DNA of 64,000 bases from the NCBI GenBank assembly GCA_009917545.1, contig QZDW01000009.1, forward strand, positions 88,481 to 152,480, in the 5' to 3' direction. This stretch comes from a bacterium 1XD42-76. Its GTDB lineage: Bacteria > Bacillota > Clostridia > Lachnospirales > Lachnospiraceae. Of the stretch, positions 19,271 to 27,879 are shown piece after piece. The stretch's first letter is position 1. Each line of letters begins with the position of its first letter. Under the pieces are notes generated by a model. That model was not told the DNA's origin, did no database searches, and saw nothing but the letters and a program-made list of their open reading frames with translations. A program made the position numbers and the translations under genes.

Positions 19271-20596
19271 CTACTCTTCTTTCTCCTTGCTTTTTGCCTC
19301 TTTCGCAAGTTCTTCCAGTACTGCCTCTTCCCCGCGGATCAGTACCCCGACTGCTGCCTGCAGCTGGTTATCCTCTTCCTTCGGCACTTCGATCATGTTT
19401 CTGAGATTTGCCTCCAGTTCCACTTCCACATCCGGCTCTATCCCGACCTCATGGATGCACTCCCCGGAGGGTACATAATAATACGCCGTTGTAAGCTTCA
19501 GCGCGCTTCCGTCCTCCATCTCAAAGATTCCCTGTGCAATCCCCTTGCCAAACGTCTTTATCCCTACGATCTTTGCCCAGTCATTATCTCTCAGCGCACC
19601 GGTAAATACTTCGGATGCGCTCGCGCTTTCTTCGTTTACCAGTACCACGATCGGTACATCGACCTGGTGTCCGTCTTTTGAGTAATACGAGCTGTCCGGC
19701 ATCCCTTTTCCCTTAAATGCCACGACCAGCTTCTCGTCCGGCAGGAGGTAATCTGTCATCTCCTCAGCCGCCTGCACAACCCCGCCGCCGTTATTTCTGA
19801 GGTCAACGATCAGGCCTTCCATCTCCTGTTCTTCCAGTGCATCGACAGCTTGCTTAAACTGGTTGATTGTCACCGAGTCAAAGGCAGATACACTGATGTA
19901 ACCGATCTCGTCCTCCAGCATCGCATGTTCTACCGTCGGGTTCTCTACGATACGCCGTTCAACCGACATCTCGACGTATTCATCCAGATCCTGGCGGTAG
20001 ACTTCAAGAGATACACGGGTTCCTTCTTCTCCTTTAATATGCTCGTTGACTAAAAGGCTCAGCTCTTCCTCAGCGGCAGGGATCCCCTCCACTTTATAAA
20101 GGATATCCCCTGGCAGCATTCCCGCTTCCTCTGCCGGAGAGCCCTTAAATACTTTAATGACGGTAATGATACCGGTCTGTATATTCTGGCTCACCTGAAC
20201 CCCGATACCGCAGTACTGGCCATCCGTCTCTTCGTTTACAATCTTATATTCTTCCGCGTTATAATAGGTCGAATATGGGTCGTCAAGCGAATACACGAAC
20301 CCGGTGTAGATCCAGTCCTCTGTCTCCCGGCTCTGTTCCTCATCGCCGAAGAGATAATACGTGTCGATTAACGACTGCATATACTCGAGCTTTCTGCCGA
20401 TTTTAGTCATATTAAGCCCGGTGCCGGATTCACTGTCCGCTTCATTCGCTGTCTGGATCTGGCCAAGGCTTGCTCCTCTCGCCACAATCCAAATCCCTGC
20501 GGCCCCTCCCACGACAATCAGGCCGCAGAACGCCGTGACAAGCGCCCCCACAAGCACGCCGTTCCAAAATTTATTTTTCCCGTCTCTTTCTTCCAA
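19271..20596 (-). CDS. S41-family C-terminal processing peptidase (CtpA-like)
   Basis: This serine protease, anchored in the membrane, trims or degrades extracytoplasmic proteins. One N-terminal membrane helix (about residues 15-38) is followed by a PDZ domain (about 95-180, with YCGIGVQVSQN and GMLPGDILYKVEG). The catalytic domain has the Ser in NEESASASEVFTGALRD and the Lys in KTFGKGIAQG. The frame is open to 20698. A TTG at 20596 is preferred because AGGAG is 9 bases upstream, which puts the membrane helix near the N-terminus; this start is uncertain. It stands alone, upstream of the S10 promoter. Confidence 0.88.
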   Translation of the reverse strand: MEERDGKNKFWNGVLVGALVTAFCGLIVVGGAAGIWIVARGASLGQIQTANEADSESGTGLNMTKIGRKLEYMQSLIDTYYLFGDEEQSRETEDWIYTGFVYSLDDPYSTYYNAEEYKIVNEETDGQYCGIGVQVSQNIQTGIITVIKVFKGSPAEEAGMLPGDILYKVEGIPAAEEELSLLVNEHIKGEEGTRVSLEVYRQDLDEYVEMSVERRIVENPTVEHAMLEDEIGYISVSAFDSVTINQFKQAVDALEEQEMEGLIVDLRNNGGGVVQAAEEMTDYLLPDEKLVVAFKGKGMPDSSYYSKDGHQVDVPIVVLVNEESASASEVFTGALRDNDWAKIVGIKTFGKGIAQGIFEMEDGSALKLTTAYYYVPSGECIHEVGIEPDVEVELEANLRNMIEVPKEEDNQLQAAVGVLIRGEEAVLEELAKEAKSKEKEE

Positions 20597-20865
20597 TTTC
20601 AATTTCTCCTGTTCTGTCCCAATACTATCACCCGGAAACACAGCCCCGGGCAAGCTATACGCTGACGCACTGTGTGAAATGCAAAATCTGTCCGCCAAAG
20701 CATGCTTTCCAAAAACACCGGATTTGCCAGCAAGGTCCTATCCAGAGCCCCAATGGAAGCAGGAAATGGCAGTTCTGTCTGTCCTTTCCTATAAAATATC
20801 TCCAAGGTATACCTTTTTATACGTCCATCGGCTGCGGATGCCGTTCTCCTGCAGCGACAGCGCTG

Positions 20866-21954
20866 TTAATAATCCAGGTTTTCCATATATTTCATGTACT
20901 TTACGACCATCAGCGCAATCTTGAACGTGATTGCATCTTCAAACACCCGCAGATCCAGGCCCGTGCTCTTCTGGAGCTTATCCAGACGGTAGACGAGCGT
21001 ATTACGGTGGATATAAAGCTGTCTGGACGTCTCCGAAACATTCAGGCTGTTTTCAAAAAATTTATTGATCGTCGTCAATGTCTCCTCGTCAAAGTCATCC
21101 GGTGACTTGCCATCAAAGATCTCTTTGATAAACATGCGGCATAATGGGAGCGGAAGCTGGTAGATCAGACGGCCGATGCCCAGATTACTGTAGGCCACCA
21201 CCCGTTTCCCGCTGTAGAAAATCTTCCCCACGTCCAGCGCCATCTTCGCCTCTTTATAGGAACGGGAGACGTCTTTAATCTCATTGACGATCGTACCGAA
21301 CGCGATATGGACTCTGGACATCGCCTCTGTATTGAGCATATCAAGAATCATATTCGCTGTCTTTTCCAGCTCCTCATATGTCTCGCCGGACTTCACTTCG
21401 CGGACCAGAATAATATTTTTCTCGTCCACCGCAGTGATAAAATCCTTTGTCTTGCCGGCAAACAGACTTCTCACCGTCTCAAGGGCATTGGCATCCTTTT
21501 CATTCTTCGTCTCAATCAGAAAAACGACACGCTTTACGTTTGTCTCGATATGGAGCTTCTTGGCACGGTTATAGATATCGACCAAAAGCAGGTTATCGAG
21601 CAGCAAATTTTTGATGAAATTGTCTTTATCGAAGCGCTCCTTATAAGCGACCAGAAGATTTTGTATCTGGAAGGCCGCCAGCTTTCCTACCATATATACG
21701 TCATCACTGCCGCCTCTGGCAAGCAGAATATATTCCAGTTGATGCTCATCGAATACTTTAAAGAACTGATAACCGGAAATCGCCTGGCTGTCAGCCGGGG
21801 AATCGGCAAAGGCAAGGATGGAGTTTTCATACTCTTCTGCATGCTCAAATGTGGAAGCCAGAACTTTTCCTTCTACATCGCAGACACAAAGATCAATTCT
21901 CGTAATATCCTTAAGCCCTTCTATGTTAGACTGCAAAATTTGATTCGAAATCAT
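20866..21954 (-). CDS. CdaR/PucR-type transcriptional regulator
   Basis: The 362-residue protein has an N-terminal sensory region (about 1-120), a GGDEF-like middle region and a C-terminal helix-turn-helix (about 300-355: FFENSLNVSETSRQLYIHR, NTLVYRLDKLQKSTGLDL). This layout is that of regulators of sugar-diacid or purine use, but the ligand here is unknown. It lies after the degenerate ABC ATPase gene on the same strand and is separated from it by a terminator, so co-regulation is possible but not shown. A TATAAT box is present at about 21994-21999, with a weak -35. Confidence 0.85.
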   Translation of the reverse strand: MISNQILQSNIEGLKDITRIDLCVCDVEGKVLASTFEHAEEYENSILAFADSPADSQAISGYQFFKVFDEHQLEYILLARGGSDDVYMVGKLAAFQIQNLLVAYKERFDKDNFIKNLLLDNLLLVDIYNRAKKLHIETNVKRVVFLIETKNEKDANALETVRSLFAGKTKDFITAVDEKNIILVREVKSGETYEELEKTANMILDMLNTEAMSRVHIAFGTIVNEIKDVSRSYKEAKMALDVGKIFYSGKRVVAYSNLGIGRLIYQLPLPLCRMFIKEIFDGKSPDDFDEETLTTINKFFENSLNVSETSRQLYIHRNTLVYRLDKLQKSTGLDLRVFEDAITFKIALMVVKYMKYMENLDY

Positions 21955-22033
21955 AGCATCCTCCTTTTTGCAAAATTGTGAGCCATTGCCCTCATTATAT
22001 TTTAATGCAAAAGTGCAAAAAAGGAAAGGAAAA

Positions 22034-22053
22034 TTTTGTGTTTTTTCACAAAA
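22034..22053. promoter_or_regulatory. 7-bp palindrome in the cdaR-like upstream region
   Basis: TTTTGTG (22034-22040) and CACAAAA (22047-22053) flank six Ts. It lies about 80 bases upstream of the regulator start, so it may be an operator, but in such AT-rich sequence it may also be chance or part of the neighbouring terminator tail. Confidence 0.3.
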
Positions 22054-22060
22054 ATGAATA

Positions 22061-22087
22061 CCGGAAACCTGTTTTTCAGATTCCCGG
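22061..22087 (-). terminator. terminator of the ABC ATPase gene
   Basis: On the minus strand the RNA forms an 11-bp stem (including two G-U pairs) between 22077-22087 and 22061-22071 with a 5-base loop. It is followed by a T-rich stretch, about 57 bases past the stop codon. Confidence 0.65.
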
Positions 22088-22143
22088 CACTGTAATCCTG
22101 CTATTTTATGCGATCTGTACGGCTCATACTGTATATGGCAGCA

Positions 22144-23256
22144 TCAGTTTGTAACTGTTTTTTCCGTTGTCTTGTCAAAGACGTGAACCTCTGCGGCGTC
22201 GATCTCAAAGATCAGCGTTTTCCCAACCTCACTCTGAAGCACCTTATCCGCTGATGCGGTGCAGTCCGCCTCCCCGATATGGAAATGTAAAAGGCACTCC
22301 CCATCCCGGTTCTCCACGCCTTCCAGCCCTGCTGCAACGCCACCCAGAGCTTCCTTTGACATCGCTTCCCCTGCTGCATGGACTCCTTTCGGACGGATTC
22401 CCATCAGAACTTCCTTTCCGAAATAGCCGCCTTTTGCGATCTTTCTTCCCTTTTCGTCAGGAAGCATAAGCCGGCCTCCCTCAAAAGACAAGCCGACACA
22501 ATTATCCTCTCCGAAAACAACTGCCGGAACAATATTCATCGGCGGACATCCAAAGAACTCTGCTACAAACCGGCTGGACGGCTTCTCATAAAGCTCTTTC
22601 GGCATTCCGTCCTGACAGACCACCCCGTCGTTCATAATGACGAGCCGGCTGGCCGGGAGTTCCAATGCTTCCCGGCCTCCGACTGCGCAGATCATCGTGA
22701 TCCCCATCCGCTCATGCAGCCGCCCGAGCTCCCTGCCCACACAGGAAAGCAGCTCCGGCTCTTTGTAGGAAGCCGTGACATCCAGCAGAAAAACAGACGG
22801 TCTGCGTATCACCGCTCTCCCTAATAAGGCACGAAAGATCTCCGGTCCGGAAAGCATATCCGGCATTTTCCCCAGGATCGGTTCCAGCTCCAAAAGCTCT
22901 GCCGTCTCCTTTACACGCGCGGCAATCTCCGTCTGGCTGAGCTTGGCCATCCTGAGCGCAAAAACGAGATTGTCATGCACACTCATCTCCGGATAGAGAA
23001 TACTGTTGCCAAACAGCATCGCCACGCCTCTGTCCTTTGTGTCAGCTTCCGTCACATTTTCCCCGTCCATAAAGACCATACCGGTATCAGCCTCTTCCAG
23101 TCCGGCGATAATGCGAAGCAGCGTAGACTTGCCGCAGCCGTCCGGGCCTGAGAGAACAAGGAATTCCTTCTCTCCAATCTCCAGGTTCAGTTCCCGGATG
23201 GCCCGGTGGCCCCCGTGATATATTTTATTGATACTCTTTAATACTAAAGCGGACAT
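22144..23256 (-). CDS. degenerate UgpC/MsmX-like ABC transporter ATP-binding protein
   Basis: The 370 residues align along their length with ATPases of carbohydrate ABC importers: an N-terminal nucleotide-binding domain (about 1-235) and a C-terminal TOBE/MalK-type regulatory domain (about 240-365). Walker A is intact (GPDGCGKST, Lys43) and the Walker B Asp159 remains. However, the Q-loop Gln is Gly83, the LSGGQ signature is LSGPE (135-139), the catalytic Glu after Walker B is Val160, and the switch His is replaced by Gly193. It may bind ATP but probably cannot hydrolyse it normally. There are no transporter permeases beside it. AGGAGG sets the start at 23256. Confidence 0.85.
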   Translation of the reverse strand: MSALVLKSINKIYHGGHRAIRELNLEIGEKEFLVLSGPDGCGKSTLLRIIAGLEEADTGMVFMDGENVTEADTKDRGVAMLFGNSILYPEMSVHDNLVFALRMAKLSQTEIAARVKETAELLELEPILGKMPDMLSGPEIFRALLGRAVIRRPSVFLLDVTASYKEPELLSCVGRELGRLHERMGITMICAVGGREALELPASRLVIMNDGVVCQDGMPKELYEKPSSRFVAEFFGCPPMNIVPAVVFGEDNCVGLSFEGGRLMLPDEKGRKIAKGGYFGKEVLMGIRPKGVHAAGEAMSKEALGGVAAGLEGVENRDGECLLHFHIGEADCTASADKVLQSEVGKTLIFEIDAAEVHVFDKTTEKTVTN

Positions 23257-23482
23257 TTTATCCTCCTGACTATAATCTCTTATACCATCGTACACAAATC
23301 AAGAGTGTTTTTCCATATTGTAATTCCACAAAATATCAGGAACTTTTCCATGAATTTTGCATATGCCCCCGGAAATTCTACAAAAGGAATCCGTTTTTTT
23401 CATAAAAAGTCACAAATAAATATATCTTCTTTGGCTAAAATGACGGATGGCCGGCAACGGCTGCGCAGATCAGCTGCTGTAA
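23257..23482. other. intergenic region between the ABC ATPase and ridA
   Basis: This 226-base AT-rich stretch probably contains the ATPase promoter and the end of the ridA transcript. No clear promoter pair or hairpin was recognised. Confidence 0.35.
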
Positions 23483-23857
23483 TTATTTTACCGCGATTGC
23501 TTCCATCTCCAGGAGCACGTCCTTGGGCAGTCTGGAGATCTCTACGCAGGAACGTGCCGGGCAGTCCTTCTCAAAATATTTGGAATAAATTCCGTTGATC
23601 GTTGCAAAGTCATCCATACTCTTGATGAATACAGTCGTCTTAACTACATGGTCCAGAGAGGTGCCTGCAGCCTCAAGAAGGTTCTTCATATTCGTCATTA
23701 CCTGCTCTGCCTGTGCCTCAATCCCTGCCGGAATCTCTCCGCTTGCCGGATTTACCGGAATCTGTCCGGATGCAAAAACGAAGCCGTTTGCCTCGATTGC
23801 CTGGGAATAAGGGCCGATTGCAGCTGGTGCGTTGGTCGTGCTGATTACTTTTTTCAT
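23483..23857 (-). CDS. ridA: RidA family reactive imine/enamine deaminase
   Basis: This 124-residue trimeric enzyme hydrolyses 2-aminoacrylate and similar reactive imines released by PLP enzymes. The family signature is complete: GPYSQAI, FASGQIPVNP, and PARSCVEISRLPKDVLLEMEA in the C-terminal part, in which the Arg is the substrate-binding residue. Its start overlaps the cvfB stop by 4 bases, so translation is coupled. Confidence 0.93.
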   Translation of the reverse strand: MKKVISTTNAPAAIGPYSQAIEANGFVFASGQIPVNPASGEIPAGIEAQAEQVMTNMKNLLEAAGTSLDHVVKTTVFIKSMDDFATINGIYSKYFEKDCPARSCVEISRLPKDVLLEMEAIAVK

Positions 23858-24708
23858 TTCTTTACCTCCGTTTTTTGAATGTTTGTTTCTGTAATTTTTA
23901 TTTTACCCTCTTTTAAAAGATGGCCTACAGCGCGTTTAAAAGCATTTTTACTCATTTTAAATTCTTTGGCGATCACTTCCGGAGCCGCCTTGTCGTTAAA
24001 TGGCAGCACGCCGCCCAGCGCCCCAAGCCGCTCCATGATAAGTTCAGCGTCCGGATAAATCTGGTGGTATGCCTTGTCCCGGGCACTCAGATCAAGCTTC
24101 CCGTCTGTGCGCACCCGCGTCACACGGGCCCGGATCTCCTGTCCCACTGAAAAACCTCCGAACAGTTCCCGTTTGGGAAGCATACCGTGATATATGTTGT
24201 CCACAGCCACGAACGCTCCCATATCCGGATTGATCTCGAAGATAAAGCCCCGGACCTCATCACCGGTATGATATGGGGAATCGCTCCGCAAAAATGGATA
24301 TACCTTCATCGTTGCGGCCAGCCGTCCGCTCTTATCCACGTACAATGCCGCCAGGCAGTCCTCGCCCGTCGTAACCGGATGCGTCTGCTCTTTAAACGGA
24401 AGGAACAGATCGCGCTCCAGGCCCATATCCAGGAATGCGCCGATGTCTGAGGTATCCTTTACCTTAAGAACAGCCGTATTGCCCGCAGTCAGCCTGGGAG
24501 CCGCAGTTGTGGCAATCAGCCTGTCCTCCGAATCCCTGTAGAGGAACACCTCAAGCGTATCCCCCGGCTTCGTCCCCTCCGGCACCTGTTTTGCAGGAAG
24601 CAGCACGCCCTTTTCGCCCGGGACAGATGTTCTGCCCGGCTCTGCCAGGTATACGCCGAATTCCTTTCTCGTTGTCACTTCAAGTGTCTGAATTTTCCCG
24701 ATCTCCAT
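23854..24708 (-). CDS. CvfB-like S1 RNA-binding protein
   Basis: The 284 residues fit CvfB (YitL) proteins: several S1-like beta-barrels (about 1-65, 70-135 and 150-215) and a C-terminal winged helix (about 225-280, KEFKMSKNAFKRAVGHLLKE). CvfB binds RNA and affects virulence gene expression in Staphylococcus aureus; the role in clostridia is untested. It lies between a thioesterase gene and ridA in one operon. Confidence 0.88.
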   Translation of the reverse strand: MEIGKIQTLEVTTRKEFGVYLAEPGRTSVPGEKGVLLPAKQVPEGTKPGDTLEVFLYRDSEDRLIATTAAPRLTAGNTAVLKVKDTSDIGAFLDMGLERDLFLPFKEQTHPVTTGEDCLAALYVDKSGRLAATMKVYPFLRSDSPYHTGDEVRGFIFEINPDMGAFVAVDNIYHGMLPKRELFGGFSVGQEIRARVTRVRTDGKLDLSARDKAYHQIYPDAELIMERLGALGGVLPFNDKAAPEVIAKEFKMSKNAFKRAVGHLLKEGKIKITETNIQKTEVKK

Positions 24709-24744
24709 TCGAAACCTCCGTGCGCCTACAGGTAAGTATAACAG

Positions 24745-25464
24745 TTACTTCTCCGGCAGCGTCTGCAGAGCCACATTTGCAAAAATGCTGCCGTCCTCCT
24801 TGCAGATTGAAACGAAATATCCCCCGGCTGTCTCTGCGTATCTCATATGTAAGGTATCGCCGAGAACAGCCGCCTTCCGGTACTCTGCACGGATCTCACA
24901 GATCCGGATCCCCTCCGGAAGCAGCTCCCTTGCCATATCAACATACTGCGCATTATTAACATGGCGGTTCGTGTCAATCTGATGCCGCATAACCGGCCGC
25001 ATCCCGGCATCGGTAAGACCCCCGGGAAGCTCTATTTTCCTCGGCGCATATTCCATAGGAAGCTTTGGCTCCAACTCCCCGTACGGCGCCGCAATGGCCT
25101 CTGTCACCCGGACCGGCTTTCCCGTATCCGCATCCACAAGAAACCAGCAGGAATTTGCTTTGGCGGCGTAATCGCCGTCAGCATCATAGATCGCAAAATT
25201 ACGCAATCCGTAGATCCCCTTAAACGCATACGGCCATGTCCTGACCCGGATCTCCTCCCCCAGCGCAGGCCGTTTCAGCACAAGAATCTGCCATGACGAC
25301 AGAAGCCATACTCTCCGCTCCCGGCGAAGCCATTCCAGGCCGGCTCCGATATCCTCGGACTGCTGCGTGGAGCAGTCCTGCATATAATTCATAATTCCAA
25401 CGAGAGACAGCCGCGCGTCTGCATCCGTCTCGCTGTAGCGGACACGACTTCGCATTTCGTACAT
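24745..25464 (-). CDS. acyl-ACP thioesterase
   Basis: This 239-residue double hot-dog protein releases fatty acids from acyl carrier protein. The first domain begins MYEMRSRVRYSETDAD; the second has the catalytic Asn and His in HQIDTNRHVNNAQYVDMA. Bacterial members of this family have the same size. It heads the thioesterase-cvfB-ridA operon, with a promoter about 45 bases upstream. Confidence 0.9.
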   Translation of the reverse strand: MYEMRSRVRYSETDADARLSLVGIMNYMQDCSTQQSEDIGAGLEWLRRERRVWLLSSWQILVLKRPALGEEIRVRTWPYAFKGIYGLRNFAIYDADGDYAAKANSCWFLVDADTGKPVRVTEAIAAPYGELEPKLPMEYAPRKIELPGGLTDAGMRPVMRHQIDTNRHVNNAQYVDMARELLPEGIRICEIRAEYRKAAVLGDTLHMRYAETAGGYFVSICKEDGSIFANVALQTLPEK

Positions 25465-25508
25465 TCCCCATTCTCCCTTTCCCGGTACAGGTATTCCTGC
25501 TGTGTTTT

Positions 25509-25538
25509 ATTATAATGCATAAACGCCATGTAAATCAA
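25509..25538 (-). promoter_or_regulatory. promoter of the thioesterase-cvfB-ridA operon
   Basis: On the minus strand -35 TTGATT (25533-25538) and -10 TATAAT (25509-25514) are 18 bases apart, 45 bases before the thioesterase start. Confidence 0.65.
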
Positions 25539-25695
25539 GTGGCGTACTCCGTATTTTTCCATATTGACTGCCCTTCCGCCACGATAAAAACCTACTGTCG
25601 GCAGGCGTTGCAATTTCAGTGAACCGGACCGTCAGCAAACCATTCGCTGCCGCAGGCGGTTTCATGGAGTTTCTGCTGATTGCGGGGAGTACGAC

Positions 25696-25724
25696 AAAAG
25701 GGCCTTCTGTCTGTCAGAAGGCCC
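25696..25724 (-). terminator. terminator of the first tRNA-Gln gene
   Basis: On the minus strand GGGCCTTCTG pairs over 10 bp (25715-25724 with 25700-25709) around a 5-base loop and is followed by TTTT. It starts 7 bases after the tRNA 3' end. Confidence 0.85.
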
Positions 25725-25730
25725 TGGAGC

Positions 25731-25802
25731 TGGGCTACAAGGATTCGAACCTTGAAAATGACGGAGTCAGAGTCCGTTGCCTTACCATTTGGCGATAGCC
25801 CA
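25731..25802 (-). tRNA. tRNA-Gln (anticodon CUG), copy 1
   Basis: The 72-base gene folds as a complete cloverleaf: acceptor TGGGCTA/TAGCCCA with the U1-A72 pair typical of tRNA-Gln, a 3-bp D stem, anticodon stem ACGGA/TCCGT with loop CTCTGAC (anticodon CTG), and T stem CAAGG/CCTTG with loop TTCGAAT. CCA is not encoded. It is identical to the copy at 27596-27667. Confidence 0.95.
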
Positions 25803-25838
25803 ATCTATGTCTGCAGCCATTTCTCAGCTGCGAATCAT

Positions 25839-25867
25839 ATTATAACGATATTTCAGCGTTTCGTCAA
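25839..25867 (-). promoter_or_regulatory. promoter of tRNA-Gln copy 1
   Basis: On the minus strand -35 TTGACG (25862-25867) and -10 TATAAT (25839-25844) are 17 bases apart and about 37 bases upstream of the mature tRNA. Confidence 0.8.
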
Positions 25868-26033
25868 GCATTTTTTGCATCATTTTACGATAATTTCGCG
25901 CGGCTGTTCAGATAATGCGGAATCCGGCACGAATTTTAAGCACCTGGCCTGCCTGTAAGCTAAAATTCGTGCCTGGATTTTGTGTGAAATGTCCGGACTG
26001 CTCTCACCCGCCGCTTCTGTCTGAGCGGTCCTC

Positions 26034-27419
26034 TTATGACTGCGGCTGAGGAATCGGAATCTCCTTGGGAATCGGGCATTTATATGTCTTGCCGTTCATC
26101 TGCTTCTTAAACTCTTCCCTGGCCTCTTCGATCAATTTCGGATCCTCCACCAGCTTCATGGCCGTAGCTGCCATCACCTTGGAACCAAAGAGCATGCCCT
26201 TCATACCGATATCAGTACCGGCACAGGCCGTGATCTGCCAGCTGTGTCCCGGAGCTGCCAGATTGCAGGTAGCCGTCATCACCTGTACACAGGGAACGAT
26301 ATGCTGGACATCGCCCACATCGGTCGAGCCATAGCCGTTTTCATTGAGTACCGGCTCTACAAAGGTACACAGAGGGCCATGTTCCAGCACGCCTTTGGCC
26401 TTCACCGCCTCATACTGCTGGCTCTTGCCGTTCAGGGTCTCTGCAAACGCATTCTCTTCTGCAGTCCACTGGGGCATCGCAATCTGTTCCATCACATCAT
26501 GGGTCAGTGTCGTGAGCATGACCGGATTGAGCGTATTATAGCAGCCGCCCATGAATTCGATCTCCAGCTTCGTCTCTGTCATATGTGCGGCGCCTTCTGC
26601 TACCAGTACCAGACGCCGGTAAGTGTCCTCGACTGCCTCACGGCTCAGGGCCCGCACATAATACCATACACTGGCTTTATCCGGCACGATATTGGGAGCT
26701 GTGCCGCCCTCTTTAATCACATAATGAATGCGGACATCGCTCGTCACATGTTCGCGCAGATAGTTGGCTCCAACATTCATAATCTCCACAGCGTCCAGAG
26801 CAGAACGGCCATTGTGCGGGTCGCCTCCGGCGTGGGCTGTGATTCCATGAAAATGGAATACTGCGCTGTTCAGTCCTGTCATCGTTCCAAGTGTCACATT
26901 ATTGGTAGTGGCGCCGTGCCAGGAGAATGCCACATCCAAATCCGTAAACGCACCTTCACGCGCCATGAAGGCTTTTCCGGTCAGCACTTCTTCTGCCGGA
27001 CAGCCATAAAATACGACCGTACCTTCTTTCCCCGCGGCTTCAAGCTCTGCCTTCATACCCAGTGCCGCGCCAATGCAGGCAACGCCTAACAAATTGTGGC
27101 CGCAGCCCTGCCCCGGCGCTCCGGGAACCAGCGGTTCTTTCTCTGTGCTCACTTTCTGGCTCAGACCTGGCAGTGCATCATACTCTCCCAGGAATCCGAT
27201 TATCGGATGGCCCTTGCCCCAGACAGCACGGATGGCAGTCGGCATGCCAACATAGCCGGTCTCCACCTCAAAACCGGCGTTTCTAAGCGTCTCTGCTGTC
27301 CATTTACATGCATTGACCTCATTAAATGCAGTCTCGGGATTCTCCCAGATTTTCTTTGCCAGCGCGGTAAGAATACCGGCATTCTGGTCAACGGCTTTGG
27401 TAGCAATGGTATCAATCAT
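26034..27419 (-). CDS. M20-family amidohydrolase, AbgB-like
   Basis: The 461-residue protein resembles the p-aminobenzoyl-glutamate hydrolase subunit B group of peptidase family M20D. Metal-site segments are visible: GEYDALPGL, GCGHNLLG, CPAEE and, near the C-terminus, CNLAAPGHSWQITACAGTDI. The dimerisation domain lies at about 185-310. It probably cleaves an amide bond in an N-acyl amino acid or folate-type substrate; no AbgA partner or AbgT transporter is adjacent. It is enclosed by two identical tRNA-Gln genes on the same strand. Confidence 0.85.
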   Translation of the reverse strand: MIDTIATKAVDQNAGILTALAKKIWENPETAFNEVNACKWTAETLRNAGFEVETGYVGMPTAIRAVWGKGHPIIGFLGEYDALPGLSQKVSTEKEPLVPGAPGQGCGHNLLGVACIGAALGMKAELEAAGKEGTVVFYGCPAEEVLTGKAFMAREGAFTDLDVAFSWHGATTNNVTLGTMTGLNSAVFHFHGITAHAGGDPHNGRSALDAVEIMNVGANYLREHVTSDVRIHYVIKEGGTAPNIVPDKASVWYYVRALSREAVEDTYRRLVLVAEGAAHMTETKLEIEFMGGCYNTLNPVMLTTLTHDVMEQIAMPQWTAEENAFAETLNGKSQQYEAVKAKGVLEHGPLCTFVEPVLNENGYGSTDVGDVQHIVPCVQVMTATCNLAAPGHSWQITACAGTDIGMKGMLFGSKVMAATAMKLVEDPKLIEEAREEFKKQMNGKTYKCPIPKEIPIPQPQS

Positions 27420-27560
27420 AACTCATCTCTCCTTCCTCTTGCCTGTCACACCTTGTTTCTGATTTCATTGTATCCCGACTGCAGCGGATTGTCAACTGAA
27501 AGGAATGCTTATATCCCTGCGTCCCCCGGTCTCCATCCCTGCACTTTATCGTCCAATAGC

Positions 27561-27590
27561 AAAAAGGCCTTCTGATAATCAGAAGGCCTT
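27561..27590 (-). terminator. terminator of the second tRNA-Gln gene
   Basis: A near-perfect palindrome with AAGGCCTTCTGA arms (27564-27575 and 27579-27590) is followed on the minus strand by TTTTTG-like T-run. Its arms share the GGCCTTCTG core with the terminator of tRNA-Gln copy 1. Confidence 0.85.
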
Positions 27591-27595
27591 AAAAC

Positions 27596-27667
27596 TGGGC
27601 TACAAGGATTCGAACCTTGAAAATGACGGAGTCAGAGTCCGTTGCCTTACCATTTGGCGATAGCCCA
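27596..27667 (-). tRNA. tRNA-Gln (anticodon CUG), copy 2
   Basis: All 72 bases equal those of the copy at 25731-25802, including the CTG anticodon. It carries its own promoter and terminator. The upstream sequences of the two copies differ, apart from the promoter boxes. Confidence 0.95.
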
Positions 27668-27684
27668 TTGCTTTGACATGGTGT

Positions 27685-27713
27685 ATTATATCCCAACACG
27701 TGAAATATGTCAA
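27685..27713 (-). promoter_or_regulatory. consensus promoter of tRNA-Gln copy 2
   Basis: On the minus strand both boxes are perfect: TTGACA (27708-27713) and TATAAT (27685-27690), 17 bases apart, 18 bases before the mature tRNA. Confidence 0.9.
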
Positions 27714-27812
27714 TAGGTTTCGGGATTTTTTTCTCATTTTCGCAGAGCTTTTGTAAACGGCTCTGCGTCCATCCTATATAGGCAGACGACTTCCGGGTCA
27801 TGTCTTTTATCA

Positions 27813-27841
27813 TTGAAAACGGAGTATAAAAGCAGTATAAT
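27813..27841 (+). promoter_or_regulatory. promoter of the nitroreductase gene
   Basis: -35 TTGAAA (27813-27818) and -10 TATAAT (27836-27841), 17 bases apart, 38 bases before the start codon. Confidence 0.8.
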
Positions 27842-27879
27842 CGAACCGGACCGATCAAAACTTTGAAAGGGACAAACAA

